DNA of 61,305 nt, taken from positions 1-61,305 of the forward strand of contig NZ_JASKMS010000041.1 in NCBI RefSeq assembly GCF_030124145.1. The letters are read 5' to 3'. A program made the position numbers and the translations under genes. The notes under the pieces are model-generated. The model was not told the DNA's origin, did not search any database, and saw only the letters and a list, made by a program, of their open reading frames with translations. This stretch comes from Streptomyces sp. 378 (GTDB lineage: Bacteria; Actinomycetota; Actinomycetes; Streptomycetales; Streptomycetaceae). This document shows positions 8,527-16,435 of the stretch, piece by piece (positions within the stretch are counted from its first letter, which is position 1; every line of letters starts with the position of its first letter).

Positions 8527-9638
8527 CACTCCTGAACCACCACACCGAAGGTCCCGTCACCGCTCCCCCGCTGTTGCTCGGACCTTCGCTCGGCACGTCG
8601 TACGCCCTGTGGGACGAGGTCGCGCCCGAGCTGTCGATCACCCACCGGGTCGTGCGCTGGGATCTGCCGGGGCACGGCGGTTCGAGGGCCGGCCTCGTCA
8701 GGGCGGGCGCGACGGTCGGTGACCTCGCCGGGCTGGTGCTGGCGCTCGCCGACTCGCTCGGTATCGAGCGGTTCGCGTACGCGGGTGTGTCGCTGGGCGG
8801 GGCCGTGGGACTGCACCTCGCGGTGCACCATCCGGAGCGGCTGACGTCCCTGGCCGTGATCTGCTCGTCGGCGCACTTCAACGGCGCCGGGCCGTGGGAG
8901 GAGCGGGCCGCGCTGGTGCGACGGGAGGGCCTGGCCGGGCTGGCGGACCACGCCGACGCGCGCTGGTTCACCGGCGGCTTCACCGTGCCCCGCCTGGTCC
9001 GGGACCACCGGGACGCCGACCCGGAGGCGTACGCCGCCTGCTGTGACGCGCTCGCCGCGTTCGACCTGCGCGACCGGCTGGACGGCATCACCGTGCCGAC
9101 CCTGCTGGTCGCCGGCCGCGAGGATCCGGCGACACCGCCCGCGCATCTGCGGGAGATCGCCGACGCGGTGCCGGGCGCGACGCTCGTAGAGCTGCCCGGC
9201 GCCTCGCACCTGGCACCCGCACAGTGCCCGCAGGCGGTGCTGACCGCGTTGCGCGCCCACCTCGGTCACAAGGCCCCGCGGGGCATGGCCGTACGGCGCG
9301 AGGTGCTCGGCGACGCGCACGTCGACCGGGCGCAGACCCGGCAGACCCCCTTCACCGCCCGCTTCCAGGACTTCATCTCGCGCTACGCCTGGGGCGAGAT
9401 CTGGACCGACCCGACCTTGTCGCGCCGCGAACGCAGCATGGTCACCCTCACCGCGCTGGTCGCGCACGGCCACTACGACGAGCTTGCCCTGCACGTCCGC
9501 GCGGCGCGCCGCAACGGGCTCACACCGGAGGAGATCGGCGCGGTGCTGCTCCAGACCGCGGTGTACTGCGGGGTACCGGCGGCGAACTCGGCGTTCGCGA
9601 CGGCCCAGCGGGTGCTGGCGGAAGAGGACACCCCCTAG
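8523..9638 (+). CDS. pcaL: PcaL: 3-oxoadipate enol-lactonase / 4-carboxymuconolactone decarboxylase fusion
   Basis: A 371-residue fusion protein. Residues 1-250 are an alpha/beta hydrolase with S90 (GVSLGG), D201 (GRED) and H229 (GASHL) as the triad, matching enol-lactonase PcaD. Residues about 258-368 are a carboxymuconolactone decarboxylase domain (PcaC) with the helical motif YDELALHVRAA. The fused form is known from actinobacteria. The start is probably TTG at 8523, overlapping the pcaB stop, because it gives the hydrolase N-terminus; no ATG or GTG fits. It is the last gene of the operon, and a hairpin follows 14 bases after the stop. Confidence 0.92.
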   Translation: MTLLNHHTEGPVTAPPLLLGPSLGTSYALWDEVAPELSITHRVVRWDLPGHGGSRAGLVRAGATVGDLAGLVLALADSLGIERFAYAGVSLGGAVGLHLAVHHPERLTSLAVICSSAHFNGAGPWEERAALVRREGLAGLADHADARWFTGGFTVPRLVRDHRDADPEAYAACCDALAAFDLRDRLDGITVPTLLVAGREDPATPPAHLREIADAVPGATLVELPGASHLAPAQCPQAVLTALRAHLGHKAPRGMAVRREVLGDAHVDRAQTRQTPFTARFQDFISRYAWGEIWTDPTLSRRERSMVTLTALVAHGHYDELALHVRAARRNGLTPEEIGAVLLQTAVYCGVPAANSAFATAQRVLAEEDTP

Positions 9639-9652
9639 CGACACCCCCTGGC

Positions 9653-9674
9653 ACCGGCGGGTGACTCCGCCGGT
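9653..9674 (+). terminator. terminator of the pca operon
   Basis: Perfect 8-base arms ACCGGCGG and CCGCCGGT with a GTGACT loop, 14 bases after the pcaL stop. A second hairpin at 9746-9762 (arms CCCCGCG and CGCGGGG, loop ATG) could serve transcripts from either side, as the next gene is convergent. Confidence 0.65.
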
Positions 9675-9800
9675 CGTAGGCTCGGCCGGGCCCCGGGCCC
9701 GCCTTTCGGCACCCCTCCCGCACGGGCGGACGAGGCGGCCTGCGACCCCGCGATGCGCGGGGCCCGACGGCGGTGACCGACCCGTTGCCGCGCGTGTGGG

Positions 9801-12485
9801 CTACGCCGTGCCGACGCCGCCCCTGAGCGCTGCTCGGGCCCGCTCCGCCAGTCCGTCGGCCCCGCACGAGACCGCCAGATCCAGGCCGCGGCGCAGGTCG
9901 GCCGCCGAGCGGGCCGCGATGCCGTACTCGATGCGTGCCGCCGCGTGCTCGTACTGGCAGGGCGAGGCCTCCAGGTACGTCACGGCCTGGGCGTAGAGCC
10001 GGACCGCACGCTGGCCGGTCTCCAGGTCGGCGGCGCAGCGCAGGGCCTCTCCTATGGCCGTGTCCGTGCCGAAGCGCTCGGCCTGGCGGCGGACGTCGAC
10101 GGCGAGCCGGGCGGCCCGGTCCGGGTCCTCGGTGCTGAGGGCGCGGGCGAGGTCGATCGCCCAGGGGACGAGCACCGGGTTGTGGTGGCCACGGGCTGCC
10201 GCCGCCTTCTCGGCGGCCTCCAGTTCGTTGATGCCGTCCTTGGTGCGTCCGACGGCCAGCAGCAGCCGGCCGCGCACCGAGCGCGGGTCGGGCAGGACGA
10301 TGGTGGACGGGTAGGGCGGGGCGAAACCGTGGTGTTCGGCGACGTCCCAGGCCCGCTCGACATGGCCGCGGGCCAGCAGGGTGTCGACGAGGCTGCAGGT
10401 CGCGGACCAGTACAGGGGCAGGCCGCGGCCGACGCGCTCGGCGAGGCGCAGCGCCTCGCGCAGGGACGCCTCCGCCTCCTTCAGCCGGCCCCGCCTGCGA
10501 TGGCCGATCCCCACATAGGCGTGGGCCAGGGCGAGGTGGCCGCCGCTCCAGCCTGCCGTCTCGTAGGCGCGCAGCGCCTCGTTGTAGAGGGTCTCGGCGC
10601 GGTCGAGGCGGTCGGTGAAGCCGTACGCGTTGGCCAGCATCAGCAGCAGTTCGATGCCCCACTCGGTGTCGGTCCAGCCGAGTCCGGGGGCCAGCCGGCC
10701 GTTCACCAGGGCGCGGTCGCACAGCTCGGCGACCTCCTCGGCGTTCTCGCCGTGCATCAGGGCGTCGAAGCCGCGCAGGATGAGCAGGGCGCGTTCGGAG
10801 TTGTCCCGGCCGGTGCAGGTGCTCGCGAGGTCGGCGAGCCGCTGGGAGCGGCCGGGTGAGGTGGCCTCGCCGGCGTGCAGGCCCTCCCACATGAAGTGCG
10901 CGGCCTGCAACCGCATCCGGGCCGGACCGGGCCGGAGCCGGGCGGCCTCCGCCTCGACGGTGCGAACGGCCTCCTCCAGCTGGTCGTTGTGGAGCAGCGC
11001 CTGGGAGAGCCGGAAGACGGCGTCCACCCGTTGGTCGCCGTCGAGACCCGGCATGGCGAGCGCGGCGCGCAGATGGCCGATGGTGCGGGCGGGCGCGGTG
11101 AGGAAGGTCGCCCCGGCCAGTTCGTAGAGCACGTGGGGGTGGGACTCGGGCCGGGGCGGCTCCTTCAGGGCCCGTTCGAGGCAGCGGCGGGCGGCGTCGG
11201 GGGCGCCGACGGCGAGGTGCTCGCGGGCGGCCTCGCGGAGTTGCCCGACGAGTTCCTCGTCGTCGTCCGGGTGGACTTCGAGGAGGTGGCGGGCGGCGGC
11301 CGCGGCGCCGTGCCCCTCGTCGGTGACGATGCGGGCGGCGATGCCGTGCATGGCGGTGCGCAGGGCGTCGGGGATGGAGTTGTAGACGTCGGTGGCGATC
11401 AGCGGGTGGACGAACTCCAGGTCACCGTCGGCGCTGCGGCCGGCCGCGGGGTCGGGTGCGGTGAGGATGCGGGCGGCACGCAGCAGTTCGGCGCAGCGGC
11501 GGGCGTCGTCCGGGCGCAGGGTGGCGAGCTTGGCGACCAGGTCGACGGAGATTCCGGTGCCGAGGATGGCGGCGGCCCAGGCGAACCTCGTGGCGTCGAT
11601 GCCGAGTTCCTCCAGCCGGGAGACGAGGCCGCCGCCGCGGGCCGAGCGGTTCAGTTCACGCAGTTCGCCGGCCCGGGTCTCGATGGGTTCGAGTTCGCTG
11701 TCCCGGACCTTGGCGAGGAGTTCGACCGTCTCGAAGGGGTTTCCGGCGGTGACGGCCCAGACCTCACGGCAGAACGCGGCGTCGGCGTGCTTGCCCAGGG
11801 TGGCGCGGGTGAGACCGGCGGTGGCGTCCGGAGTGAGGGCGCTCAGCGTGGTGTCGGGGCCGTCGGCGGCGGCGGCCACGGTGTCGAGGTGGCGGGCGCT
11901 CGCGCCGGAGACGTCCCCGGGGCGGCGGGTCACGACGACCAGGACGGACATCTCGTCGAGGCGTTCGGCGAACCCGGCGAGCCAGTGCAGGGTCTCCTGG
12001 TCGGCCCAGTGTGCGTCGTCGATCAGCAGCACCAGCGGCCAGTCCCGGCGGGCGAGCCGGCGCACGGCCGCGACCAGGCCGTCGCACACGCCCTGCGGGT
12101 CGGCCTGCCGGTCTCCGGGGTCCGCGATGCCGAGGGCGGGGCCGGCGATGTCGTACCAGTCGCCGAGGTACTCGCGGGCCTCTTCCGGCAGCATCGACAC
12201 CAGCGCCGGCTGCAGCAACTGCCGTACCACGTTGAAGGGGACCGACCTGAGGGTCTCGCCGCCGCGCGCCGACCAGACCGTGCAGCCGCGTGCCTCGGCG
12301 ATGCGGCGGGTTTCGGCCAGCAGCGCGGTCTTCCCGAGTCCTGCCTCGCCGCGGAAGACCAGCAGTCCGCCGGACGAGGAGCGGTCCGCGCACAGGGCGT
12401 CGACCGCCCGCGTGACGGCGGCGACCTCCTCGTCGCGCTCCCACAGGGAAGCCGAGGCGGCGGCCGTGGGCCGTACCTCCGTCAT
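9801..12485 (-). CDS. LAL-type AAA+ regulator lacking the LuxR HTH
   Basis: An 894-residue STAND-type ATPase. The Walker A motif GEAGLGKT is at 46-53 and Walker B LVLLIDDAHW at 151-160. A long helical TPR-like region fills residues 400-890. This is the layout of LAL (large ATP-binding LuxR) regulators, which normally end in a LuxR HTH. Here the protein stops right after the repeat region at GVGTA, and no HTH can be read in any frame of the remaining 160 bases. It is therefore either a 3'-truncated regulator or an HTH-less form acting through protein contacts. GGGGAGG eight bases before ATG 12485 fixes the start. It is convergent with the pca operon. Confidence 0.8.
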   Translation of the reverse strand: MTEVRPTAAASASLWERDEEVAAVTRAVDALCADRSSSGGLLVFRGEAGLGKTALLAETRRIAEARGCTVWSARGGETLRSVPFNVVRQLLQPALVSMLPEEAREYLGDWYDIAGPALGIADPGDRQADPQGVCDGLVAAVRRLARRDWPLVLLIDDAHWADQETLHWLAGFAERLDEMSVLVVVTRRPGDVSGASARHLDTVAAAADGPDTTLSALTPDATAGLTRATLGKHADAAFCREVWAVTAGNPFETVELLAKVRDSELEPIETRAGELRELNRSARGGGLVSRLEELGIDATRFAWAAAILGTGISVDLVAKLATLRPDDARRCAELLRAARILTAPDPAAGRSADGDLEFVHPLIATDVYNSIPDALRTAMHGIAARIVTDEGHGAAAAARHLLEVHPDDDEELVGQLREAAREHLAVGAPDAARRCLERALKEPPRPESHPHVLYELAGATFLTAPARTIGHLRAALAMPGLDGDQRVDAVFRLSQALLHNDQLEEAVRTVEAEAARLRPGPARMRLQAAHFMWEGLHAGEATSPGRSQRLADLASTCTGRDNSERALLILRGFDALMHGENAEEVAELCDRALVNGRLAPGLGWTDTEWGIELLLMLANAYGFTDRLDRAETLYNEALRAYETAGWSGGHLALAHAYVGIGHRRRGRLKEAEASLREALRLAERVGRGLPLYWSATCSLVDTLLARGHVERAWDVAEHHGFAPPYPSTIVLPDPRSVRGRLLLAVGRTKDGINELEAAEKAAAARGHHNPVLVPWAIDLARALSTEDPDRAARLAVDVRRQAERFGTDTAIGEALRCAADLETGQRAVRLYAQAVTYLEASPCQYEHAAARIEYGIAARSAADLRRGLDLAVSCGADGLAERARAALRGGVGTA

Positions 12486-12665
12486 CCCGCTACCTCCCCA
12501 AGTCGCCCGAACGACGTACAGATGTCGAGCGTAGCCGTCCGATTGCCTGAGTGGAGGATGGTCGGGGCACCTCTTGCCGTGACGGGTGACACCGGGTGCG
12601 GCAGGGCGACGCACTCGGCCCGTCACCAGCCGCCTTCGCGTCAACGGCGGTCAGGGTCACGGTAG

Positions 12666-12925
12666 GTGACGCTCTTTCAGCGATTGTGGGACACACGGCG
12701 CGGCAGACGGGTACCGGTCGCGGGTGCGGTGGGCCATCTCATCGAGTGGTATGTGTGCGGCGTTTACGGCTACTTGGCTGACGATCATCGCGGAGCGGTT
12801 CTTCACGGCGGAGGGCGGCGGCGCCGAGGCTCTGGTGAAGACCTACGCGCCCTTCGCGCTCGCGTTCTTCCTCCGGCCCGTCGGGGCGGCGCTTTTCGGC
12901 CGACAGGGCGACCGGGTCGGGCGGT
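12666..12925 (+). pseudogene. N-terminal remnant of an MHS-type MFS transporter
   Basis: From GTG 12666 the frame reads VAGAVGHLIEWYVCGVYGYLA, then similarity continues one frame over as IIAERFF, ALAFFLRPVGAALFGRQGDRVGR up to about 12925. These are TM1, TM2 and the first cytoplasmic loop (GDRxGR) of a metabolite:H+ symporter. One frameshift near 12780 and loss of everything after the loop make it a dead fragment of about 85 codons out of 430. The following 220 bases show no transporter similarity. It lies just ahead of the DUF2510 gene. Confidence 0.75.
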
Positions 12926-13145
12926 GTCCGGTGCCGGCCCCTGTCCGATCGCAGCGGGTGACCGGTCTCATGTCCGGCACGTGGTGCTGGAGCCGCTCGG
13001 CATGGTGGGCCGGCTGTACGACGGCGAACTGCGCGGGGCCCTGACCGCCGCGCTGCGCGGCTCGACAGCCCACGCGGCTGCTGATGGAACAGCCGGTTCC
13101 GACTCCTCTCATGCCTCTTTCACCGACGCCTCATACGGTGGGGGC

Positions 13146-14846
13146 ATGACGCAGGAGACTCCTCCCGGGTGGTACGCCGACCCCGGACAGACAAGTGACG
13201 GGCCCGCCACCGAGCGCTGGTGGGACGGCAAGGCCTGGACGGACCGCATCCGCCCGGCCCGGCCGCCCGCGACCTGGGGTCCCCCGACGGGCCCGGCATC
13301 CGCCGGGACCGCACCGACGGATCGGATGCCCGCCGGCGGTGCATCGACGGCACCGGACGACACGGCGCCCTCGGCGGACCCGGCACCGGCGGGGCGTCCG
13401 GCTGCCACCGACGGGCCGGGAGGCGGACCGACCGGCGCGGGGACGCCGACCGGCCCCGCGACACCGGGAGCCGGTCCGACCGACGCCAGGACCCCGGAAG
13501 CTGAGCCGACGAGCACCGCGGGGCAGGCAACCGGGCACCCGACGAGCCCCGGGGTCCCTGCCGCAGGCGGGCAGACGGCAGACGCCGGGGACCCGGGTGT
13601 CGCAGGGCAGCCGAGCAGGGGCGGGCAGACCGCAGGCGCCGAAGGCCCGGGTGACGCAAGGCAGCCGAGCGGGCCCGGGCAGACCGCAGGCACCGAAGGC
13701 CCGGGTGACGCAAGGCAGCCGAGCGGGCCCGGGCAGACCGCAGGCACCGAAGGCCCGGGTGACGCAAGGCAGCCGAGCGGGCCCGGGCAGACCGCAGGCA
13801 CCGAAGGCCCGGGTGACGCAAGGCAGCCGAGCGGGCCCGGGCAGACCGGCTTCGGGCAGCCGAGCGGGCGCGGGCAGGCTGCAGGCGTGGGGGGCTTTGG
13901 AGCCGTCGGGGCTTCGGGTGCGGTCGGGCAGGCGGGGGTCGGGGGGCAGGCGAGCGGTGGCGCGTACCCGGGGGCTGCCGGGTATCCCGCCTATCCCGCC
14001 TACCCCGCCGTGCCTCCCGGCGGAAAGGGGCGGCGGCTGCGCACAGGTGCCGCCGTCACCGCGGCCGTGGTCGTTCTCGCCTGCGTCGGTGTGGGCGTGT
14101 ACGCGCTGACGGACAACGGCGGCGGGAGCGGTTCGCCCACCTCGCAGGGACCGGGCGGGCCGGGCGCACCCGGGGGGCAGGGCGGCCCGTTCGGGGGGCC
14201 GGGCGGATCCGGAGGTTCCGGCGGTGACGGCGGCTCCGGGGGCTCCGGGGGCTCCGGGGGCTCCGGGGGCTCCGGCGGGCAGAGTCCGCAGCCCGAGCGG
14301 TCCGAGCCGCCGAAGATACGCGGCGGGTCGGTGACCGACGCGCTCAGCGGGATCAGTCTGCCGATACCGAAGGGCTGGTACGGCCAGCAGGCCAACGCCG
14401 GCGCGCAGGTGACCTCCGAGGACTCCTACAAGTGCCCCGGCGACACGTCCTCGACCTGCACGAAGGGCGGAGCCTACTCGGCACCGGCCCTGGCCCTCGG
14501 CGCCAGGGGCGAGACGGCAGAGGAGATCGCGAAGGCGGACATCGCGGCGAACGCCGAGGAATCCTACGGGGGCAAGTCCTACGGCGGGATCACCTCCCAC
14601 GACGTGCTGGACTCCAAGGCCGTGACCGTGGCCGGGCAGAAGGGCTACCTGGTCCGCTGGAAGGCGGTGACGAGTAAGGGCGCCGACGGCATCGTGGAGT
14701 CGCTCGCGTTCCCCTCCCCCGCGAACCCCAAGCAGATGGTCATCGTGCGGATCGGCGTCGACGCCGACCAGAAGGAGACCGTGCTCGACGAGATCGCCGA
14801 GGGCATCAAGGTGTCGAAGGGCGGTGTCAACGGCCAGGACGTCTGA
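13146..14846 (+). CDS. DUF2510 single-pass membrane protein with tandem-repeat linker
   Basis: A 566-residue protein. The N-terminus carries a DUF2510 motif (PPGWYADP ... ERWWDGKAWTD, residues 6-33). Residues 35-295 are a Pro/Gly/Thr-rich low-complexity stretch including four near-perfect 18-residue repeats (EGPGDARQPSGPGQTAG-T). One transmembrane helix is near 301-322, followed by a Gly-Gly-Ser linker and a folded extracytoplasmic domain from about 390 (ISLPIPKGWYG, CPGDTSSTC). ATG 13146 is chosen because it starts the DUF2510 motif; the frame extends upstream through an unrelated MFS remnant. Function is unknown; a cell-envelope role is a guess. A very strong hairpin follows the stop. Confidence 0.85.
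   Translation: MTQETPPGWYADPGQTSDGPATERWWDGKAWTDRIRPARPPATWGPPTGPASAGTAPTDRMPAGGASTAPDDTAPSADPAPAGRPAATDGPGGGPTGAGTPTGPATPGAGPTDARTPEAEPTSTAGQATGHPTSPGVPAAGGQTADAGDPGVAGQPSRGGQTAGAEGPGDARQPSGPGQTAGTEGPGDARQPSGPGQTAGTEGPGDARQPSGPGQTAGTEGPGDARQPSGPGQTGFGQPSGRGQAAGVGGFGAVGASGAVGQAGVGGQASGGAYPGAAGYPAYPAYPAVPPGGKGRRLRTGAAVTAAVVVLACVGVGVYALTDNGGGSGSPTSQGPGGPGAPGGQGGPFGGPGGSGGSGGDGGSGGSGGSGGSGGSGGQSPQPERSEPPKIRGGSVTDALSGISLPIPKGWYGQQANAGAQVTSEDSYKCPGDTSSTCTKGGAYSAPALALGARGETAEEIAKADIAANAEESYGGKSYGGITSHDVLDSKAVTVAGQKGYLVRWKAVTSKGADGIVESLAFPSPANPKQMVIVRIGVDADQKETVLDEIAEGIKVSKGGVNGQDV
13576..13855 (+). repeat. 54-bp tandem coding repeat
   Basis: Four near-identical 54-base units begin at about 13640, 13694, 13748 and 13802 (each starting CGAAGGCCCGGGTGACG), with a degenerate unit before and partial units after. 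Copies 2 to 4 are identical; copy 1 differs at one base (GGCGCC for GGCACC). The array encodes the 18-residue repeats of the DUF2510 protein and contains no stop in several frames, so it also produces long spurious open frames. Confidence 0.92.
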
Positions 14847-14868
14847 CGCCCGGGGCCCGGACACCGAG

Positions 14869-14917
14869 CGGCCGGGTGGGGCGCCCCTGCCGCTCGCAGG
14901 GGCACCCCACCCGGCCG
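14869..14917 (+). terminator. strong terminator after the DUF2510 gene
   Basis: A 21-pair stem with a single C/A mismatch: arms CGGCCGGGTGGGG and CCCCACCCGGCCG continued by GCCCCTGC and GCAGGGGC, around the loop CGCTC. It begins 23 bases after the stop. No T-run follows, as is common in Streptomyces. Confidence 0.8.
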
Positions 14918-14997
14918 GGGGTGCGCGCCGCCCCCGTCCCCACGGGTCGGCGCGGTCGGTCCACCGTCCGGTCATCCGGCGGACGGCGGCCCGGGTC

Positions 14998-15198
14998 TCA
15001 GGTCAGGCCCAGTGCCGGCAGCACGGCGGCCTCGACGAATCGGACGAGGTAGTCCGGGTCGGCCCACTCGCCCTCCAGGACGGGCCGCACCCGCAGGACG
15101 CCGAGCAGCTGGGCCGGGACGTACTCCAGCGCCGGGTGATCGGCGGGCACCTCTCCGCGTTCGACCCCGCGCCGGACTCCTGCTCGTCGCAGGGCTCT
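14998..15198 (-). pseudogene. C-terminal remnant of a TetR-family regulator
   Basis: The minus strand reads as the tail of a TetR/AcrR ligand domain: VERGEVPADHPALEYVPAQL, LLGVLRVRPVLEG, then DPDYLVRFVEAAVLPALGL and a stop at 14998. Similarity ends near 15165, where rightward PAP2 sequence takes over, so the regulator has lost its HTH and most of its body. The fragment has no start site and is not expected to be functional. Confidence 0.7.
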
Positions 15199-15491
15199 TC
15201 CTCGTCTACGAGTTCGGCCGTCGGCCGGCCACGGGCCACCCCGACGAGGCCTTCCGCAACGCGCACCGCGTGTGGGAGCTGTGGCCGGCGCATCCGGTGC
15301 TGACGCTGCTGGTGATCGTCGGCACCGCGCATCACTACTGGCTCGACGCGATCGTGGCGGCGACCCTGCTGGGCCTGGCTCTCGCCGTGATCGTCCCGCC
15401 GCGGCGCACGGCGGCCCCGGCGGGCCGCTCGCGGGGCGGGCCCGCGCCGGCGCGGGCCGAGGAGCGGACGCTCGTGGGAGCCGGCCGATGA
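15174..15491 (+). pseudogene. PAP2-family phosphatase remnant with internal deletion
   Basis: The frame reads LLLVAGLFLVYEFGRR and DEAFRNAHRVWEL, characteristic of the start of a Streptomyces PAP2-family membrane phosphatase. It then jumps directly to HPVLTLLVIVGTAHHYWLDAIVAA, the last membrane segment with the final active-site His. The central third, with the conserved Ser/His phosphatase motifs, is missing although the frame is kept. The 5' end is replaced by the TetR remnant. Its stop overlaps the start of the DMT permease (ATGA), which preserves the original operon junction. Confidence 0.72.
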
Positions 15492-16435
15492 ACGCCGTGC
15501 TGATCGCCGTCGCCCTGTCCCTCGTCTCCGCCGTCGCCTACGCGGCCGCGGCGGTCGCCCAGGAACGGCTCGCCTCCCGCTCCTCCGGTGCGGGCACCCT
15601 GCGGTTGCTGGGCAGCGGCGCCTGGTGGTGGTCGGTCGGGCTGAACGCGTCGGCCGCGCTGCTGCACGTCGTCGCCCTCCGGTACGGCCCACTGACCGTG
15701 GTCCAGCCGCTCGGCGCGCTCACCCTGGTCGCGGCGGTGCCCCTGGGGGCGCGGATGGCGGGTCGGCGGGTGAGCGCGGTCGAGTGGAAGGGCACCGCAC
15801 TGACGCTGCTGGGCCTGGCCGCGGTCCTGGTCACGGCGTCCGGACCAGCACCGGACGAGGTGCTGAGCGTTCCTGAGGCGCTGGCGGTGGCGGGCGCCAC
15901 CGCGGCGCTCATCGGGGGGCTGTCCCGGCCGGGCGCCCGCCCCGGACTGCGGCACGCGACCGCGTCCGGCCTGGCGTCGGGGGTCGCCTCCGCCCTCACC
16001 CAGACCGTGACGGTGGCCGCGACGGACCGGACCGGCCCGGTGCTGAGCGTCCAGGTGGTCGGGGTGGCACTGCTCGTGGCGGCTTTCGCGGCCGGCGGGT
16101 TGCTGCTGTCGCAGACGGCGTACCGGGGCGGTCTGGGCGGCCCGCTGGCGATGGTCACCCTGGCCAACCCGCTGGCCGCCGCGGTAATCGGCCTGTCGCT
16201 GCTGGGCGAACGCCTCCAGGGCGGGGCCGGGGGTGTGCCGCTCGCGCTCGCCGGGGCGGGCCTGGCCTCCTGGGGCGTGGTGCTGCTCAGCCGGGCCGCA
16301 CCGGCGGCCGTCCCCGTGGACGACGACCATCCGGTGGCCGCCGTTCTGGCCCTGGAACCCGGTTCGGCCGCGGCCGAACCGGCGCTGGTGCCCCGGCCGC
16401 ACGATCCGGGGCACCTCACCACGGCTACACGGTGA
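15488..16435 (+). CDS. DMT-family (EamA-like) integral membrane transporter
   Basis: A 315-residue protein with about nine or ten hydrophobic helices up to residue 285 and a polar C-terminal tail. The organisation suggests two halves of a drug/metabolite transporter, with VVQPLGALTLVAAVPLGAR in the first and LANPLAAAVIGLSLLGERL in the second; the latter is a typical EamA-type motif. The substrate is unknown. ATG 15488 overlaps the stop of the broken PAP2 gene, implying that the two were once co-translated; with that gene lost, expression now depends on an upstream promoter that is not obvious. Its 3' end overlaps the convergent phospholipase gene by 11 bases. Confidence 0.8.
   Translation: MNAVLIAVALSLVSAVAYAAAAVAQERLASRSSGAGTLRLLGSGAWWWSVGLNASAALLHVVALRYGPLTVVQPLGALTLVAAVPLGARMAGRRVSAVEWKGTALTLLGLAAVLVTASGPAPDEVLSVPEALAVAGATAALIGGLSRPGARPGLRHATASGLASGVASALTQTVTVAATDRTGPVLSVQVVGVALLVAAFAAGGLLLSQTAYRGGLGGPLAMVTLANPLAAAVIGLSLLGERLQGGAGGVPLALAGAGLASWGVVLLSRAAPAAVPVDDDHPVAAVLALEPGSAAAEPALVPRPHDPGHLTTATR

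Noticed and set aside
13622..13855. CRISPR-like regular repeats
   Set aside because: Units are contiguous without spacers and code for protein; no cas genes are present.
13120..14975. Long leftward frames across the DUF2510 gene with repeated Arg/Pro/Ala peptides
   Set aside because: They are readings of the 54-bp repeat in other frames; the plus-strand product has DUF2510 and a membrane helix.
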